The notes beneath the pieces are model-generated. The model searched no databases. It saw only the letters and a list, made by a program, of their open reading frames with translations, and had not been told where the DNA came from. Position numbers and translations under genes: made by a program. Shown piece after piece: positions 1 through 9,176 of a DNA stretch of 40,664 nt. The stretch is from Gorillibacterium massiliense (GTDB lineage Bacteria > Bacillota > Bacilli > Paenibacillales > NBRC-103111): the NCBI RefSeq assembly GCF_000455485.1, contig NZ_CBQR020000075.1, positions 1-40,664 on the forward strand. Reading direction: 5' to 3'. Numbering within the stretch: the first letter of the stretch is position 1; each line of letters begins with the position of its first letter.

Positions 1-1536
1 GCCCATGAGGAAGGCTATGACTCCCTTCTTCAGAAGCATGACGCGAAATGGACGAAGCTGTGGAAAGCCTCCGACGTTGTCATTGACGGCGACGATGAGG
101 CGCAGCTGGCCCTGCGTTACAGCCTGTACCATCTGCTGATCATCGCACCGACCCATTCGGACAAAGTGTCGATTCCGGCCCGCGGCCTCTCCGGCCAGGT
201 CTATAAAGGCGCCGTTTTCTGGGACACGGAGATGTTCATGCTCCCCTTCTTCCTGCACACTAATCCGGCCATTGCCCGCAACTTGGTCATGTACCGCTGC
301 CAGACGCTGGATGGAGCCAGAAGAAAAGCGGCGGAGTACGGCTTTGAAGGCGCCTTTTTCGCTTGGGAAAGCCAGGACAACGGCGATGACGCCTGCACGC
401 TGTTCAACGTTACCGACGTTTTCACCAACCGGCCGATGCGCACCTATTTCCGTGACAAACAGGTGCATATCAGCGCCGATGTAGCGGTGGCAATCTGGCA
501 ATACTATACCTTTACCGGCGATGAGAGCATCTTGCTGGAAGGCGGTGCGGAAACGATTCTCGAATGCGCGCGTTTCTTCCACTCTTACTCGTATTTCAAC
601 CCGACAAAGGACCGCTACGAGATTCTGGATGTCACCGGACCTGACGAGTATCACGAGCGGGTGAATAATAACGCGTTCACTAGCTATATGGTGAAAAATA
701 CGCTGGAAGTCGCGCTGGATGCCGTTGCCTTGCTGGAAGATCGGCATGCCGATGATCTGGCCGCGCTCCTCAGTAAGCTGGATTATGTCGAAACCTTGAA
801 ACAGATCCGCGTTATGAACGAGAAGCTGTATGTTCCGCAACCGGGCGGGGAAGACGGGCTCATCGAGCAGTTTGACGGCTACTTCCGGTTGGAAGAGGTG
901 GGGCTGAAAGAGCTGAAATCCCGGGTGCTGATCCCTAATGAGTATTGGGGAGGCGGCAACGGGTTGGCGACGACGACCCGCATTTTGAAGCAGGCGGACG
1001 TGGTGCTCACCATGCATCGGTTCAAGGACCGTTTTTCCAAGGAGATTAAGAAAGCCAACTGGGAGTTTTACGAGCCCCGTACTGAGCACGGCTCCAGCCT
1101 TAGTCCTTGTGTCTATGCGCTGGTTGCTTCGGACATCGGTTCACCCGATTGGGCCTACCCTTACTTTAAGAAAACCGCCACGATCGATATGACGGGGGAT
1201 TCCAAACAGTTCGTCGGCACCCTGTATATTGGGGGAACCCATCCTGCCGCCAATGGAGGCGCTTGGATGTCGGCCATCCAAGGCTTTGCCGGCGTAGGAT
1301 TCCATGATGGCGCGTTCCATATCGATCCGGCGCTGCCGCAAGCTTGGAAATCCGTCGCCTTCACCGTGCAGGCGCTGGGACAACGGTTTGCCGTTACTGT
1401 TTCCCATAATGAAATATCCATTGCGGCACTTGCCGGCAATACCCGTGCATTGACATTCGTTTTGAACGGCCGCAGCGTTCTCTGTCAACCCGGCGGACAA
1501 CACTCGGTAGTAATCAAGGAGGCAGCAGCAAGATGA
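1..1536 (+). CDS. GH65 family disaccharide phosphorylase, 3' part (5' end outside window)
   Basis: The reading frame is open from base 1, so about 511 C-terminal residues of a protein usually near 750 residues are visible. GH65 enzymes are inverting phosphorylases or hydrolases acting on alpha-glucosides such as maltose, kojibiose, nigerose or trehalose; phosphorolysis gives beta-glucose-1-phosphate plus a sugar. Family landmarks are clear: an FWDTE segment near base 220, the GPDEYHE motif whose first Glu (bases 646-648) aligns with the general acid, the YEPRTEHGSSLS segment near 1070 and GGAWMSAIQGFAG near 1255. Where most relatives read GHxFWDTE, this protein reads GAVFWDTE. The gene overlaps the start of beta-phosphoglucomutase by four bases (ATGA), which fits a phosphorylase making beta-glucose-1-phosphate. 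Family assignment is firm; the acceptor sugar cannot be told from sequence alone. Confidence 0.93.
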   Translation, partial: AHEEGYDSLLQKHDAKWTKLWKASDVVIDGDDEAQLALRYSLYHLLIIAPTHSDKVSIPARGLSGQVYKGAVFWDTEMFMLPFFLHTNPAIARNLVMYRCQTLDGARRKAAEYGFEGAFFAWESQDNGDDACTLFNVTDVFTNRPMRTYFRDKQVHISADVAVAIWQYYTFTGDESILLEGGAETILECARFFHSYSYFNPTKDRYEILDVTGPDEYHERVNNNAFTSYMVKNTLEVALDAVALLEDRHADDLAALLSKLDYVETLKQIRVMNEKLYVPQPGGEDGLIEQFDGYFRLEEVGLKELKSRVLIPNEYWGGGNGLATTTRILKQADVVLTMHRFKDRFSKEIKKANWEFYEPRTEHGSSLSPCVYALVASDIGSPDWAYPYFKKTATIDMTGDSKQFVGTLYIGGTHPAANGGAWMSAIQGFAGVGFHDGAFHIDPALPQAWKSVAFTVQALGQRFAVTVSHNEISIAALAGNTRALTFVLNGRSVLCQPGGQHSVVIKEAAAR

Positions 1537-2186
1537 GCGAACAAAAAAACAACTGGCTGGAGCAAGCAAAGGGAGCCATTTTCGACTTGGACGGCGTTAT
1601 CGTCGATACTGCAAAATATCATTACCTGGCCTGGAAGTGGCTGGCCTCTGAACTGGGCTTCGACTTCACGGAAAAGGACAATGAGCGGTTGAAAGGCGTA
1701 AGCCGGATGCGATCGTTGGATATTCTTCTCGAGGTTGGCGGAATTACTCTGGACGAAGCCCGTAAAGAAGAACTGGCGGCGCAAAAGAATCAGCTCTATG
1801 TCGATTACATTTCCAAAATCGATGAAAACGAGCTTTTGCCGGGAGCGAAGGCGTACATGCTCGGTTTGAAGGAGCGGGGAGTGAAAATCTCTCTCGGCTC
1901 GGCCAGCAAAAACGCCGGGCTCATCCTCGACAAGCTGGGGATTACGGAGCTGTTCGACGCCATTGTCGACGGCACGAAGGTGGCAAAAGCGAAGCCGGAC
2001 CCGGAGGTATTCCTCCTCGCTGCCCAGGAACTGGGACTCTCCGCTGCGGAATGCGTCGTTTATGAAGACGCCCTTGCGGGGATTGAGGCTGCTCATGCGG
2101 CAGGAATGAAAGCTGTCGGCATCGGTGAAGCCCACAACCTGCCGGATGCGGACATGCTTGTTGACGGGCTGCATCAGCTCGTGTAA
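1533..2186 (+). CDS. pgmB: beta-phosphoglucomutase
   Basis: A 217-residue HAD-superfamily enzyme that interconverts beta-glucose-1-phosphate and glucose-6-phosphate in the cytoplasm. Motif I, DLDGVIVDTA, is at residues 18-27; its first Asp is the phosphorylated nucleophile and the second the acid/base. A helical cap follows, then the Ser of LGSASKNA (motif II), the Lys of AKAKPDPEVF (motif III) and the Asp of YEDALAGI (motif IV). Length matches the family. The start ATG overlaps the GH65 stop and has the Shine-Dalgarno AAGGAGG at 1516-1522. Translational coupling to the GH65 phosphorylase makes this pathway role very likely, since this mutase takes the beta anomer that GH65 phosphorylases release. 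Confidence 0.95.
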   Translation: MSEQKNNWLEQAKGAIFDLDGVIVDTAKYHYLAWKWLASELGFDFTEKDNERLKGVSRMRSLDILLEVGGITLDEARKEELAAQKNQLYVDYISKIDENELLPGAKAYMLGLKERGVKISLGSASKNAGLILDKLGITELFDAIVDGTKVAKAKPDPEVFLLAAQELGLSAAECVVYEDALAGIEAAHAAGMKAVGIGEAHNLPDADMLVDGLHQLV

Positions 2187-2215
2187 CGTAACTTTTGAAC
2201 GAACGATAGAAGATA

Positions 2216-2268
2216 AAGGAGCTTTCCCTAAGGTGCTTTGGCGGCTTTAGGGGGGGCTCCTTGAGTCG
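2216..2268 (+). terminator. Rho-independent terminator after pgmB
   Basis: AAGGAGC (2216-2222) pairs with GCTCCTT (2256-2262), and an inner CCCTAA pairs with TTTAGGG. GAGTCGTTTTT follows. This closes the GH65-pgmB transcript before the two-component genes. Confidence 0.75.
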
Positions 2269-2328
2269 TTTTTCAGATTCGTTGATCTGTCCAATGCCAA
2301 CCAAGATTTTGTCAAGCAGGGATAATGA

Positions 2329-2358
2329 TTTAACCCGTCCAAATAGTTATTCATATAT
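2329..2358 (+). promoter_or_regulatory. Weak candidate sigma-A promoter for the YesMN-type pair
   Basis: TTAACC (2330-2335) and ATATAT (2353-2358) are separated by 17 bases, downstream of the pgmB terminator. If real, transcription would begin near 2365, which agrees with a kinase start codon near 2423 rather than farther upstream. The match is only moderate. Confidence 0.3.
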
Positions 2359-2422
2359 GTCTTACAAGCAGCTCCGCATAGGGATGAATGCCGACAAGAT
2401 GTGTCCGTTAGGGGTGAGAGTT

Positions 2423-4309
2423 TTGTTCAAGCGCTTAGATAAACCGTTCAGCAAGCTTAACGTGAAGCAGCAATTGATCGTGCTTTTTCTCGTGTTGCTC
2501 AGTCCCGTGCTTTTTCTAAACTGGTATGGGAATCTTCAAGCCGAGCACATCCTCAAACGGCATGTGACCAACGTTTATGTGGAACTCAGCAAGCAAAACC
2601 ACCAATTGATCAACCGCGATATCGACACCGTCAATCGGATCATGACGACGATTATCCAAAACCCGATCACGCAAGCCCTCGTCCCGGATCCGAACGACAC
2701 CGTCGCGGAGCGGCTGAGAAAGTTCCAGGCGATGGACAAACTGTTGGCCAGCTACTCGATGAGCATCACCGGCGGAGAAGCAGTGATTTACTCATACCTC
2801 GTGTACGACCCGCAAGGGCTGTATTCATTTGTGCCCGCGCCCAATCTCACCGGAAATTCCCGGTATACCCGGATCTATTTTTTCGGGGAAGGGGAGAAGC
2901 CGCAGTGGTTTGACGAGGCACTTGAGAAAAAAGGGAAGGGCGATCTGAAAATCATCGACAGGCTTGCCATGCCGCTGAAAGCGCCGACTTTAAGCTACAT
3001 CCGGGCGGTCAATAATATCTATGAAGGCAACACAACCATCGGGGTTCTGGTGGCGACGAACATGGACAAAAAAGTGGAGGGATCTCTCGCCACTATCAAT
3101 ATTCCCAACGGACAGCTCTATCTTACGAACGATACCGACCAAATTCTCGCATCCTCGGAGCATGCCATCGGCGGAACTCTCGATTTGCCGAAATCGGCGG
3201 AGGATACCTCCGATTCTCCGGACCACTCCACGGACTTCGTCTCGGATGGATCGATCTATGTGATCAATGAAGATTGGTCGACGCTGCAAAAGCTGGTGTA
3301 TAAAATACCCGTCGACACGATTCTGAAGCAGCAAAACGGCTTGAAACGGGTCATCCAGTTTATCTCTATCGCTTATCTGTTTTTTGGCTTCGGTCTGATG
3401 ATGTACTTCTGGCGGCGGCTGATGACTCCGCTGCAGAAACTGGCAGTCTTCTCCCGCTCCTTCGAGCCCGGTGGAAAAGTTCCGGTGACCAAGCACAGGC
3501 TGCGCTCCGACGAGATCGGGCAGCTGACCGCATCGGTTTATGGGATGGCGGGGCGGATCAACACGTTGATTCAAGATAAATACCAGATGGAAATCCGCCA
3601 AAAAGAAGCCCAACTCCAGATCTTATACGAACAGATCAATCCGCACTTGCTGTACAACACCCTGGAGAGCATTTATTGGAAAAGCGCCTTGGAAAACAAC
3701 ACCGGCTCGGCTGAGATGATCAAAGAGCTGTCCAAGCTGATGCGGATAAGTCTTAGCAAAGGGAGAGAATTGATCTCCCTTGGCGAAGAGCTGGAGCATG
3801 CCACCGCCTATGTCCATCTCCAGCAGATGCGTTACGAATACGACTTCCAGGTAATCTGGGATGTTCCCAAGGAGCTGTTGCAAACGCCGATTCCCAAAGT
3901 CATTTTGCAGCCGCTAGTCGAAAATGCCATTATCCATGGCGTGCGAAACATGGGTGAGGACGGTTATATCCGCATTTCCGCCGACGTCCAGGATGAGGAT
4001 GTCCACATTCGCGTAGAGGATAACGGGTACAAACAGGTGGATTATGCGACAATAGAAAAGATGCTGTCCGATGAAGGGGCCGATCCCGCCCTCGGATACG
4101 GCATCCGCAACATTCAGCAGAGGATTCAGCTGCACTTTGGCAAGAAATACGGCATTTCGTATAAAGCTCGCACCGGCGGGGGAACGGTGGTTACTCTGAC
4201 CATTCCGCATACCCTCGACGCGGGGGGCGGCCAGCTGCCGCGGATTCAGGATCTAACGCGTAAAGACAAGGCTGAAGAGAAGCCAAATACAGAGACGGAA
4301 GATCGTTAG
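2423..4309 (+). CDS. YesM-family membrane sensor histidine kinase
   Basis: About 628 residues from the preferred start. One membrane helix lies at residues ~12-33, an extracytoplasmic sensor region at ~34-308, a second helix at ~311-330, then a HAMP-like linker and a His_kinase (PF06580-type) module with the phospho-acceptor His in QINPHLLYNT (His408), and an ATPase domain beginning LVENAIIHG with a GYGIRN G-box. The frame is open upstream to 2261, but that first TTG lies inside the pgmB terminator. TTG 2423 is preferred because AGGGGTGA (2410-2417) sits five bases before it and the first helix follows directly; GTG 2414 or ATG 2384 are alternatives. It is paired with the AraC-type regulator 14 bases downstream. 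YesM/YesN pairs commonly sense extracellular sugars and switch on adjacent ABC transporters. Confidence 0.9.
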   Translation: MFKRLDKPFSKLNVKQQLIVLFLVLLSPVLFLNWYGNLQAEHILKRHVTNVYVELSKQNHQLINRDIDTVNRIMTTIIQNPITQALVPDPNDTVAERLRKFQAMDKLLASYSMSITGGEAVIYSYLVYDPQGLYSFVPAPNLTGNSRYTRIYFFGEGEKPQWFDEALEKKGKGDLKIIDRLAMPLKAPTLSYIRAVNNIYEGNTTIGVLVATNMDKKVEGSLATINIPNGQLYLTNDTDQILASSEHAIGGTLDLPKSAEDTSDSPDHSTDFVSDGSIYVINEDWSTLQKLVYKIPVDTILKQQNGLKRVIQFISIAYLFFGFGLMMYFWRRLMTPLQKLAVFSRSFEPGGKVPVTKHRLRSDEIGQLTASVYGMAGRINTLIQDKYQMEIRQKEAQLQILYEQINPHLLYNTLESIYWKSALENNTGSAEMIKELSKLMRISLSKGRELISLGEELEHATAYVHLQQMRYEYDFQVIWDVPKELLQTPIPKVILQPLVENAIIHGVRNMGEDGYIRISADVQDEDVHIRVEDNGYKQVDYATIEKMLSDEGADPALGYGIRNIQQRIQLHFGKKYGISYKARTGGGTVVTLTIPHTLDAGGGQLPRIQDLTRKDKAEEKPNTETEDR

Positions 4310-4323
4310 GGGGAAAGCTCAGC

Positions 4324-5673
4324 ATGTACAATATTTTGATCGTCGACGATGAGCCGCTTATTTGCAAAGGACTGCAAAACCTGTTGGAGTCATCGGGGCT
4401 GAATATTCAGTCCATCAATACGGCCAACAGCGGGTATGAGGCACTTGATATTTTACGGATGGATGAAGTGGATTTGCTTGTGACCGATATCCAGATGGGT
4501 TCAATGAGCGGCATTGAGCTGATGCATCAGGCAAAGATGCTGAAGCCATGGATTCAAACCATCGTCATCTCCGCTCACGAAACCTTTCAATATGCCCAGA
4601 TGGCCATACGGCTGGGTGCGAAGGATTATTTGATCAAACCTATCAACAGCGAGCTGTTCCTGGATTCGGTAAGGAATGTGCTCCTCAAGATGGACAAGCC
4701 GGTGTCTTCCCAGGAGGAGCTGATTCCGACGCTCCGGGAGCATTTTCATATGAAAGAGCCGGATGCCAAACGAACGGAGCAGTTGAACCGGGCTTTGACC
4801 GGGCAGCAGGACGGATCGGGAGCAGAGGAAGCCGTCAGCGCCCGGGAGATTGGACTGATCGGGCCGTATTTTGCCGTACTGAAAGTGGATATGCATCTGC
4901 AGGAATCGCTGGCAGGGAAGAACTATAAGGCGGGTGATACCGTTTTGCTGAAGTACGCCGCCCTGAACATTATCAATGAACTGTTGGACGAAGAGTGGAC
5001 GCAACATGCCTTTTTTTCCTCCGAGACCCAGATCAGCATCATTCTCGAATGGAACGAAGAAAAATACGAGGAGACGAACGTCAACAAAATCAACCAACTG
5101 GACATGATCGGCCGAAGCCTTCACTTCAATATCCGTAAATTCCTCGGTATGGAGAGCGTCGTGGGGATCAGCCAGATTTTAAAGGGCGCGGAATTTTTGC
5201 AGGTGCTGGGCCGTCAAAGCCAGAAGGCGATATCCTTGCGAAAAATGATTTCGGAAAACTGGGATAATCAAGAGCACTTCGTGTTTTACTATGGGGACTT
5301 GAGCATGAACCCGAACGCTCAGGATGAAGAGCCGACAGAGGAAGAAATGCTCGCCCGCAACAATTTGATTGTCGAGAAGGCGATGGACTACATCAACGAA
5401 AACTATGCTCAAAAAGGGCTGACCCTCCATGAGGTGGCGCAAAAGACTCATGTCAGCCCCAATTATTTGAGCTACCTGTTCAAGAAGAATACAGGCTATA
5501 ACTTGTGGGAATACGTAATTAAGCTGAGGATGGAGGAAAGCAAACGGCTTATTCTGCAAACCGACATGCGGCGTTACGAGATTTCCGACCAAGTAGGCTA
5601 CGAATCTCCGGAACATTTTAGCAAAATTTTCAAGAAATATTTCGGGATTAGCCCCAGTGAATTGAAGAAGTAA
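4324..5673 (+). CDS. YesN-family response regulator with AraC-type DNA-binding domain
   Basis: A 449-residue cytoplasmic transcription regulator. The receiver domain (~1-120) shows the acidic pair Asp8/Asp9, the phosphorylation site Asp55 in VTDIQM and the conserved Lys in YLIKP. A long middle region of the kind found in YesN-type proteins leads to a C-terminal AraC helix-turn-helix pair (~345-449), with HEVAQKTHVSPNYLSYLFKK and the closing signature around SDQVGYESPEHFSKIFKKYFGISP. A GGGGGAAAG ribosome binding site precedes the ATG. The kinase upstream is its evident partner. The likely target is the importer operon beginning 94 bases downstream, by analogy with other YesMN systems. Confidence 0.93.
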   Translation: MYNILIVDDEPLICKGLQNLLESSGLNIQSINTANSGYEALDILRMDEVDLLVTDIQMGSMSGIELMHQAKMLKPWIQTIVISAHETFQYAQMAIRLGAKDYLIKPINSELFLDSVRNVLLKMDKPVSSQEELIPTLREHFHMKEPDAKRTEQLNRALTGQQDGSGAEEAVSAREIGLIGPYFAVLKVDMHLQESLAGKNYKAGDTVLLKYAALNIINELLDEEWTQHAFFSSETQISIILEWNEEKYEETNVNKINQLDMIGRSLHFNIRKFLGMESVVGISQILKGAEFLQVLGRQSQKAISLRKMISENWDNQEHFVFYYGDLSMNPNAQDEEPTEEEMLARNNLIVEKAMDYINENYAQKGLTLHEVAQKTHVSPNYLSYLFKKNTGYNLWEYVIKLRMEESKRLILQTDMRRYEISDQVGYESPEHFSKIFKKYFGISPSELKK

Positions 5674-5697
5674 TATCGCCCATGAAAGACATAGATA

Positions 5698-5726
5698 CAC
5701 ACATGTTCAGTCCGTGTGCTCTTTTT
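5698..5726 (+). terminator. Weak terminator-like hairpin after the response regulator
   Basis: CACAC (5698-5702) can pair with GTGTG (5714-5718), followed by a run of T. The five-pair stem and eleven-base loop are weak, so read-through into the permease genes is likely. Confidence 0.3.
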
Positions 5727-5767
5727 TACAATGAGAGTATGAACAGACAGGAAAAGAGGGAGACCGG

Positions 5768-6691
5768 ATGGACAGAGTGACTGCAATAATGGATGAAGAA
5801 GGGGTGGTAGCGAAAAAACCGGGATTCGCCCGACTGCTGCGAAAGCATATGTGGGGCTATTTATTTTTAATCCCGGCGATTGCCGTTTTCGCCTTGTTTT
5901 TATGGATGCCGATTGTAAAAGGATTGGTATACAGCTTCTACCATATCGATTTTGTTAAAGGTAATTCTTATGTCGGCATCGACAACTACAAACGGGTGTT
6001 TCACGACCACGATGTTATCGTATCGGTGAAGAACACCTTGTATTACATGTTTCTCGGCCTGGTGATCGGCTTTTGGGTGCCGATTCTCTTTGCTATCGCC
6101 ATTTCCGAACTTAGGCGGCTGCAGGGCTTCGTTCGGGTAGCGGCTTACTTGCCCAACGTTATTCCCGTCGTCGTACTGTACGGCTTGTGGCGCTGGTTGT
6201 ATGATCCCGTAGGTCCGTTTAACGCGCTTTTGGGCAAGTTTGGCGCGGAGCACATCAACTTCATGACCGATAAAAAGTGGTCGATGATCTCCCTGGTCAT
6301 CATGGAAACGTGGCAGCAGTTTGGTTCGGCCATGCTGATTCTGTTGGCTGCCGTACTGAGCGTTCCCCGGGACTGGTACGAAGCAGCCGAAATTGACGGC
6401 GCCGGCATCTGGCAGCGGATTCGTTACATCACCCTGCCTTCGATCAAGAACTTGGTCGGTTTGATGCTGATTTTGCAACTCATCGCTACGTCTCAAGGGT
6501 TCCAATCCCAATTCCAAATGCTTGATGGCGGACCTAACAACGCCACCTTGACTTACGCACTGCTCATTACCCGCTATGCTTTCATTCGTCAGGATTACGG
6601 TACGGCTTCCGCTATGGGTGTTCTGATGTTCTTCGTGCTAGGGCTGGTTGCCATCGTACAGTACCGAATGCAAAACAAGGGGGCGAAGTAA
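5768..6691 (+). CDS. Carbohydrate ABC transporter permease (MalF/LplB type)
   Basis: A 307-residue integral membrane protein with six predicted helices. The first, at ~29-50, follows a cytoplasmic N-terminus. The ATPase-docking EAA loop reads YEAAEIDGAGIWQRIRYITLP in the last third, the hallmark of binding-protein-dependent sugar permeases. AAAGAGGGAGA precedes the ATG. The second permease follows two bases after the stop, so the two form the usual heterodimeric channel. No ATPase gene is nearby; importers of this class often use a shared MsmX-type ATPase coded elsewhere. The solute is not known, but the locus suggests an oligosaccharide. Confidence 0.93.
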   Translation: MDRVTAIMDEEGVVAKKPGFARLLRKHMWGYLFLIPAIAVFALFLWMPIVKGLVYSFYHIDFVKGNSYVGIDNYKRVFHDHDVIVSVKNTLYYMFLGLVIGFWVPILFAIAISELRRLQGFVRVAAYLPNVIPVVVLYGLWRWLYDPVGPFNALLGKFGAEHINFMTDKKWSMISLVIMETWQQFGSAMLILLAAVLSVPRDWYEAAEIDGAGIWQRIRYITLPSIKNLVGLMLILQLIATSQGFQSQFQMLDGGPNNATLTYALLITRYAFIRQDYGTASAMGVLMFFVLGLVAIVQYRMQNKGAK

Positions 6692-6693
6692 TC

Positions 6694-7566
6694 ATGCAAA
6701 AGCTGGATCGGGGCATTATTTCGCCTTATGACATGAAGAAAACGAAGAACCGCATCATTTATGGGGTTATGATTCTCGCCATTCTTGTGATGGTCATCTC
6801 CATGCTTTACCCGATGACGGTTACACTTTTCAACGGACTCAAACCGAATAAGGAAGTCAACAGCTTTCCGCCCACCTATTTCCCGAACCATTGGGTATGG
6901 GGGAATTACTCGAAAGCGTGGAACTATATTGATTTGCCCGGCTTTCTCGTCAATACGCTAAAGATCTTCGTGGGTAACATGGCAGCGACTGTGGTTATCA
7001 TCGGATTTGCGGCTTTTAGCTTGTCCAAGCTGAATGTACCGCTGCAAAAGTATGTGTATGTGTTCTTCATGATCACCTTGTTCATACCGCCAACCACGTA
7101 TATCATCCCTAACTTCATCAACCTGAAAGATTTAGGGCTCTTGAACACCTTCTGGGCTTTCTGGCTGCCGGCCGGGGCCAGCGCTTACTACATGATGATT
7201 CAGAAACAGTTTTTCGATTCCATCAATAACGAAATTTTCGAATCGTCCCGGATTGACGGCGCGTCGGAGATCCGCAACTTCTTCCAAATCGCGTTCCCGT
7301 TGTCTCTGCCGATTTTTGCGACACTGGCGATTTTCGTCTTCTCCAGTGCATGGAACGATTGGTACTGGCCGTCGCTTGTCATGCATGGCGACAAAACGTA
7401 CCCGCTCGCCGTGGCCATCGTTAAGTACGTGCTCAACGTCCGCCGGTTGGATACCAACATTAAGTTTGCCTTGCTGACTCTTGTCAGTCTGCCGCCTGTC
7501 GTAATTTTCCTGATATTCCAGAAATTTATCATTCGTGGTTTGAATATTGGCAGTGTCAAAGGTTAA
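6694..7566 (+). CDS. Carbohydrate ABC transporter permease (MalG/YtcP type)
   Basis: A 290-residue membrane protein, partner of the permease just upstream (two-base gap). The first helix lies at ~19-40, and the region TLFNGLKPNKEVNSFPP after it is typical of MalG-type subunits. The EAA loop reads ESSRIDGASEIRNFFQIAFPL. The C-terminal end (IFQKFIIRGLNIGSVKG) resembles the usual end of this subunit. Together with the upstream permease and the binding lipoprotein downstream it makes a complete importer except for the ATPase. Confidence 0.93.
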   Translation: MQKLDRGIISPYDMKKTKNRIIYGVMILAILVMVISMLYPMTVTLFNGLKPNKEVNSFPPTYFPNHWVWGNYSKAWNYIDLPGFLVNTLKIFVGNMAATVVIIGFAAFSLSKLNVPLQKYVYVFFMITLFIPPTTYIIPNFINLKDLGLLNTFWAFWLPAGASAYYMMIQKQFFDSINNEIFESSRIDGASEIRNFFQIAFPLSLPIFATLAIFVFSSAWNDWYWPSLVMHGDKTYPLAVAIVKYVLNVRRLDTNIKFALLTLVSLPPVVIFLIFQKFIIRGLNIGSVKG

Positions 7567-7628
7567 TCAAGACATTCAGGCAAATCGTAGACCTGCACAT
7601 GAAGGACTTAATAATGCACATGGCTCTT

Positions 7629-7643
7629 TAGAAAGCGTTTTAT
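7629..7643 (+). promoter_or_regulatory. Candidate CcpA (cre) site before the solute-binding protein gene
   Basis: The 15 bases TAGAAAGCGTTTTAT match the Bacillus cre consensus WTGNAANCGNWNNCW at 8 of its 10 fixed or two-fold positions, with the central CG intact. The site lies in the 130-base gap between the second permease and the binding-protein gene. CcpA binding would make expression sensitive to preferred sugars. Confidence 0.4.
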
Positions 7644-7696
7644 TATCATGAACATGCAAGAAAAAACAACCATTCAATTTGAAAAGGGGAGTTTCA

Positions 7697-9145
7697 ATGC
7701 GCAAAACATCGGCTGTTCTCTTGAGTCTTACTATGACGGCTGGCCTCTTCGCTGCTTGCGGCAAGTCGGATGATTCCAAGAAATCGGAAGAAACCGCATC
7801 TCCGGCTGCGACCAAATCCAGTGATGCAGCACCTGCTACAACCGCTCCTGCGGACGACATCACCAAGAAGAAAGTTACCATCAGCATCTACTATCCGACG
7901 CCTGACAAGGTTGACGAGAGAAAGCTGGAAGACGACAAAATCAAACGCTTTAACGAAGTATATCCGAACGTAACCATCGTGAAGAGCGATTGGCAGTACA
8001 ACCCGAACGAAATCGGGATCAAGATGGGCGCCAATGAAGCTCCGACGTTGTTCAACACCTACGCTACCGAAGGTAAATTCCTGGCGGAACGCGGTTGGGC
8101 TGCCGATATCACCGATCTGTTCAACGCTTACGAGCACAAAGATGAAATGAACCCAACTCTGCAAGACCAATTCGTGATCAACGGTAAAGTATACGGTATC
8201 GCTCAACGCGGTTACGTAACCGGTACTGTTGTAAATAAAACCCTGTTGGACGCCAAAGGTGTAACGCCTCCCGCAGTCGACTGGACCTGGGACGATATGC
8301 TGAGCACGGCGAAAGCTGCAGCTGACCCTGCAAAAGGCATCTCCGGCTTTGCTCCGATGGGTAAAGGCAACGAAGCTGGCTGGAACTGGACCAACTTCCT
8401 GTTCGAAGCTGGCGGCGACATCCAAAAGGTTGAAAACGGCAAAGTAACCGCAACCTTCAACTCCGACGCTGGCGTGAAAGCCATCGAGTTCTACCACAAG
8501 CTGGCTTGGGAAGCAAAAGCCATCCCGCAAGACTGGGCCCTCGGTTGGGGCGACGCTGTAGGCGCCTTCGCACAAGGCCGCACCGCAATGGTTGTTGCCG
8601 GCGCAAGCGACCCTGTCGATCAAGCTTTGAACCAAGGCGGAATGAAGCTGTCTGACGTTCTCGTTTACCCGATGCCTGCAGCTGAAAAAGGCGGCAAGCA
8701 CACCGGCGTACTGGGCGGCGACTTCCTGGTTATCAACCCGAACGCTACCAAAGACGAGCAAACCATTGCCTTCAAGTATGCAACCTTCGACTATTTCTCG
8801 GATAAAGGTCTTGCATCTCTTGAAACCAACATCCAAGGCCGTAAAGCCGATAGCAAATTCTATGTACCTCCGGTCATCGAATACTTCAAAATGGATTCTC
8901 CTTACGGTCAAAAAGTCAAAGCCGTTTATGACAAGTACGACAACGTTTACCAATACAACCAAGAAGTGCTGAACCTGCTGGACGGCAAACCAGAAGCTCA
9001 ATACAACACCCAAGATTACTACGGCACGATGACCAACGTCATCCAAGAAGTATTCTCCAAAGATAAAACCGATCTGAAGGCGCAAATGGATTCCGCTGCC
9101 AAGCTGGTTCAAGAAAAATTCTTTGACACCATCAAGGTTCAATAA
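7697..9145 (+). CDS. Sugar ABC transporter solute-binding lipoprotein
   Basis: A 482-residue extracellular binding protein. The N-terminus is a lipoprotein signal with Cys21 in LFAAC as the likely lipidated residue. A Ser/Ala/Thr-rich linker (~22-58) precedes a family-1 extracellular solute-binding fold, recognisable from IKMGANEAPTLF, the YGIAQRGYVTGTVVNK segment and GRTAMVVAGA. The ATG at 7697 is chosen over an upstream TTG (7679) because AAAGGGGA sits six bases before it and the signal peptide starts there. It closes the importer operon and has its own strong terminator. Codons look more biased than in the neighbours, suggesting high expression, as is common for binding proteins. The ligand is unknown. 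Confidence 0.93.
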   Translation: MRKTSAVLLSLTMTAGLFAACGKSDDSKKSEETASPAATKSSDAAPATTAPADDITKKKVTISIYYPTPDKVDERKLEDDKIKRFNEVYPNVTIVKSDWQYNPNEIGIKMGANEAPTLFNTYATEGKFLAERGWAADITDLFNAYEHKDEMNPTLQDQFVINGKVYGIAQRGYVTGTVVNKTLLDAKGVTPPAVDWTWDDMLSTAKAAADPAKGISGFAPMGKGNEAGWNWTNFLFEAGGDIQKVENGKVTATFNSDAGVKAIEFYHKLAWEAKAIPQDWALGWGDAVGAFAQGRTAMVVAGASDPVDQALNQGGMKLSDVLVYPMPAAEKGGKHTGVLGGDFLVINPNATKDEQTIAFKYATFDYFSDKGLASLETNIQGRKADSKFYVPPVIEYFKMDSPYGQKVKAVYDKYDNVYQYNQEVLNLLDGKPEAQYNTQDYYGTMTNVIQEVFSKDKTDLKAQMDSAAKLVQEKFFDTIKVQ

Positions 9146-9176
9146 TCCAGACTGACATCATAACCACGCATTACTT

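Noticed and set aside
7694-9142. A 482-codon open frame on the minus strand covering the whole solute-binding protein gene
   Set aside because: It is the in-register complement of a gene with strongly biased codons that avoid TTA, CTA and TCA. It lacks a ribosome binding site, and its translation has no recognisable domain, whereas the plus strand encodes a clear lipoprotein.
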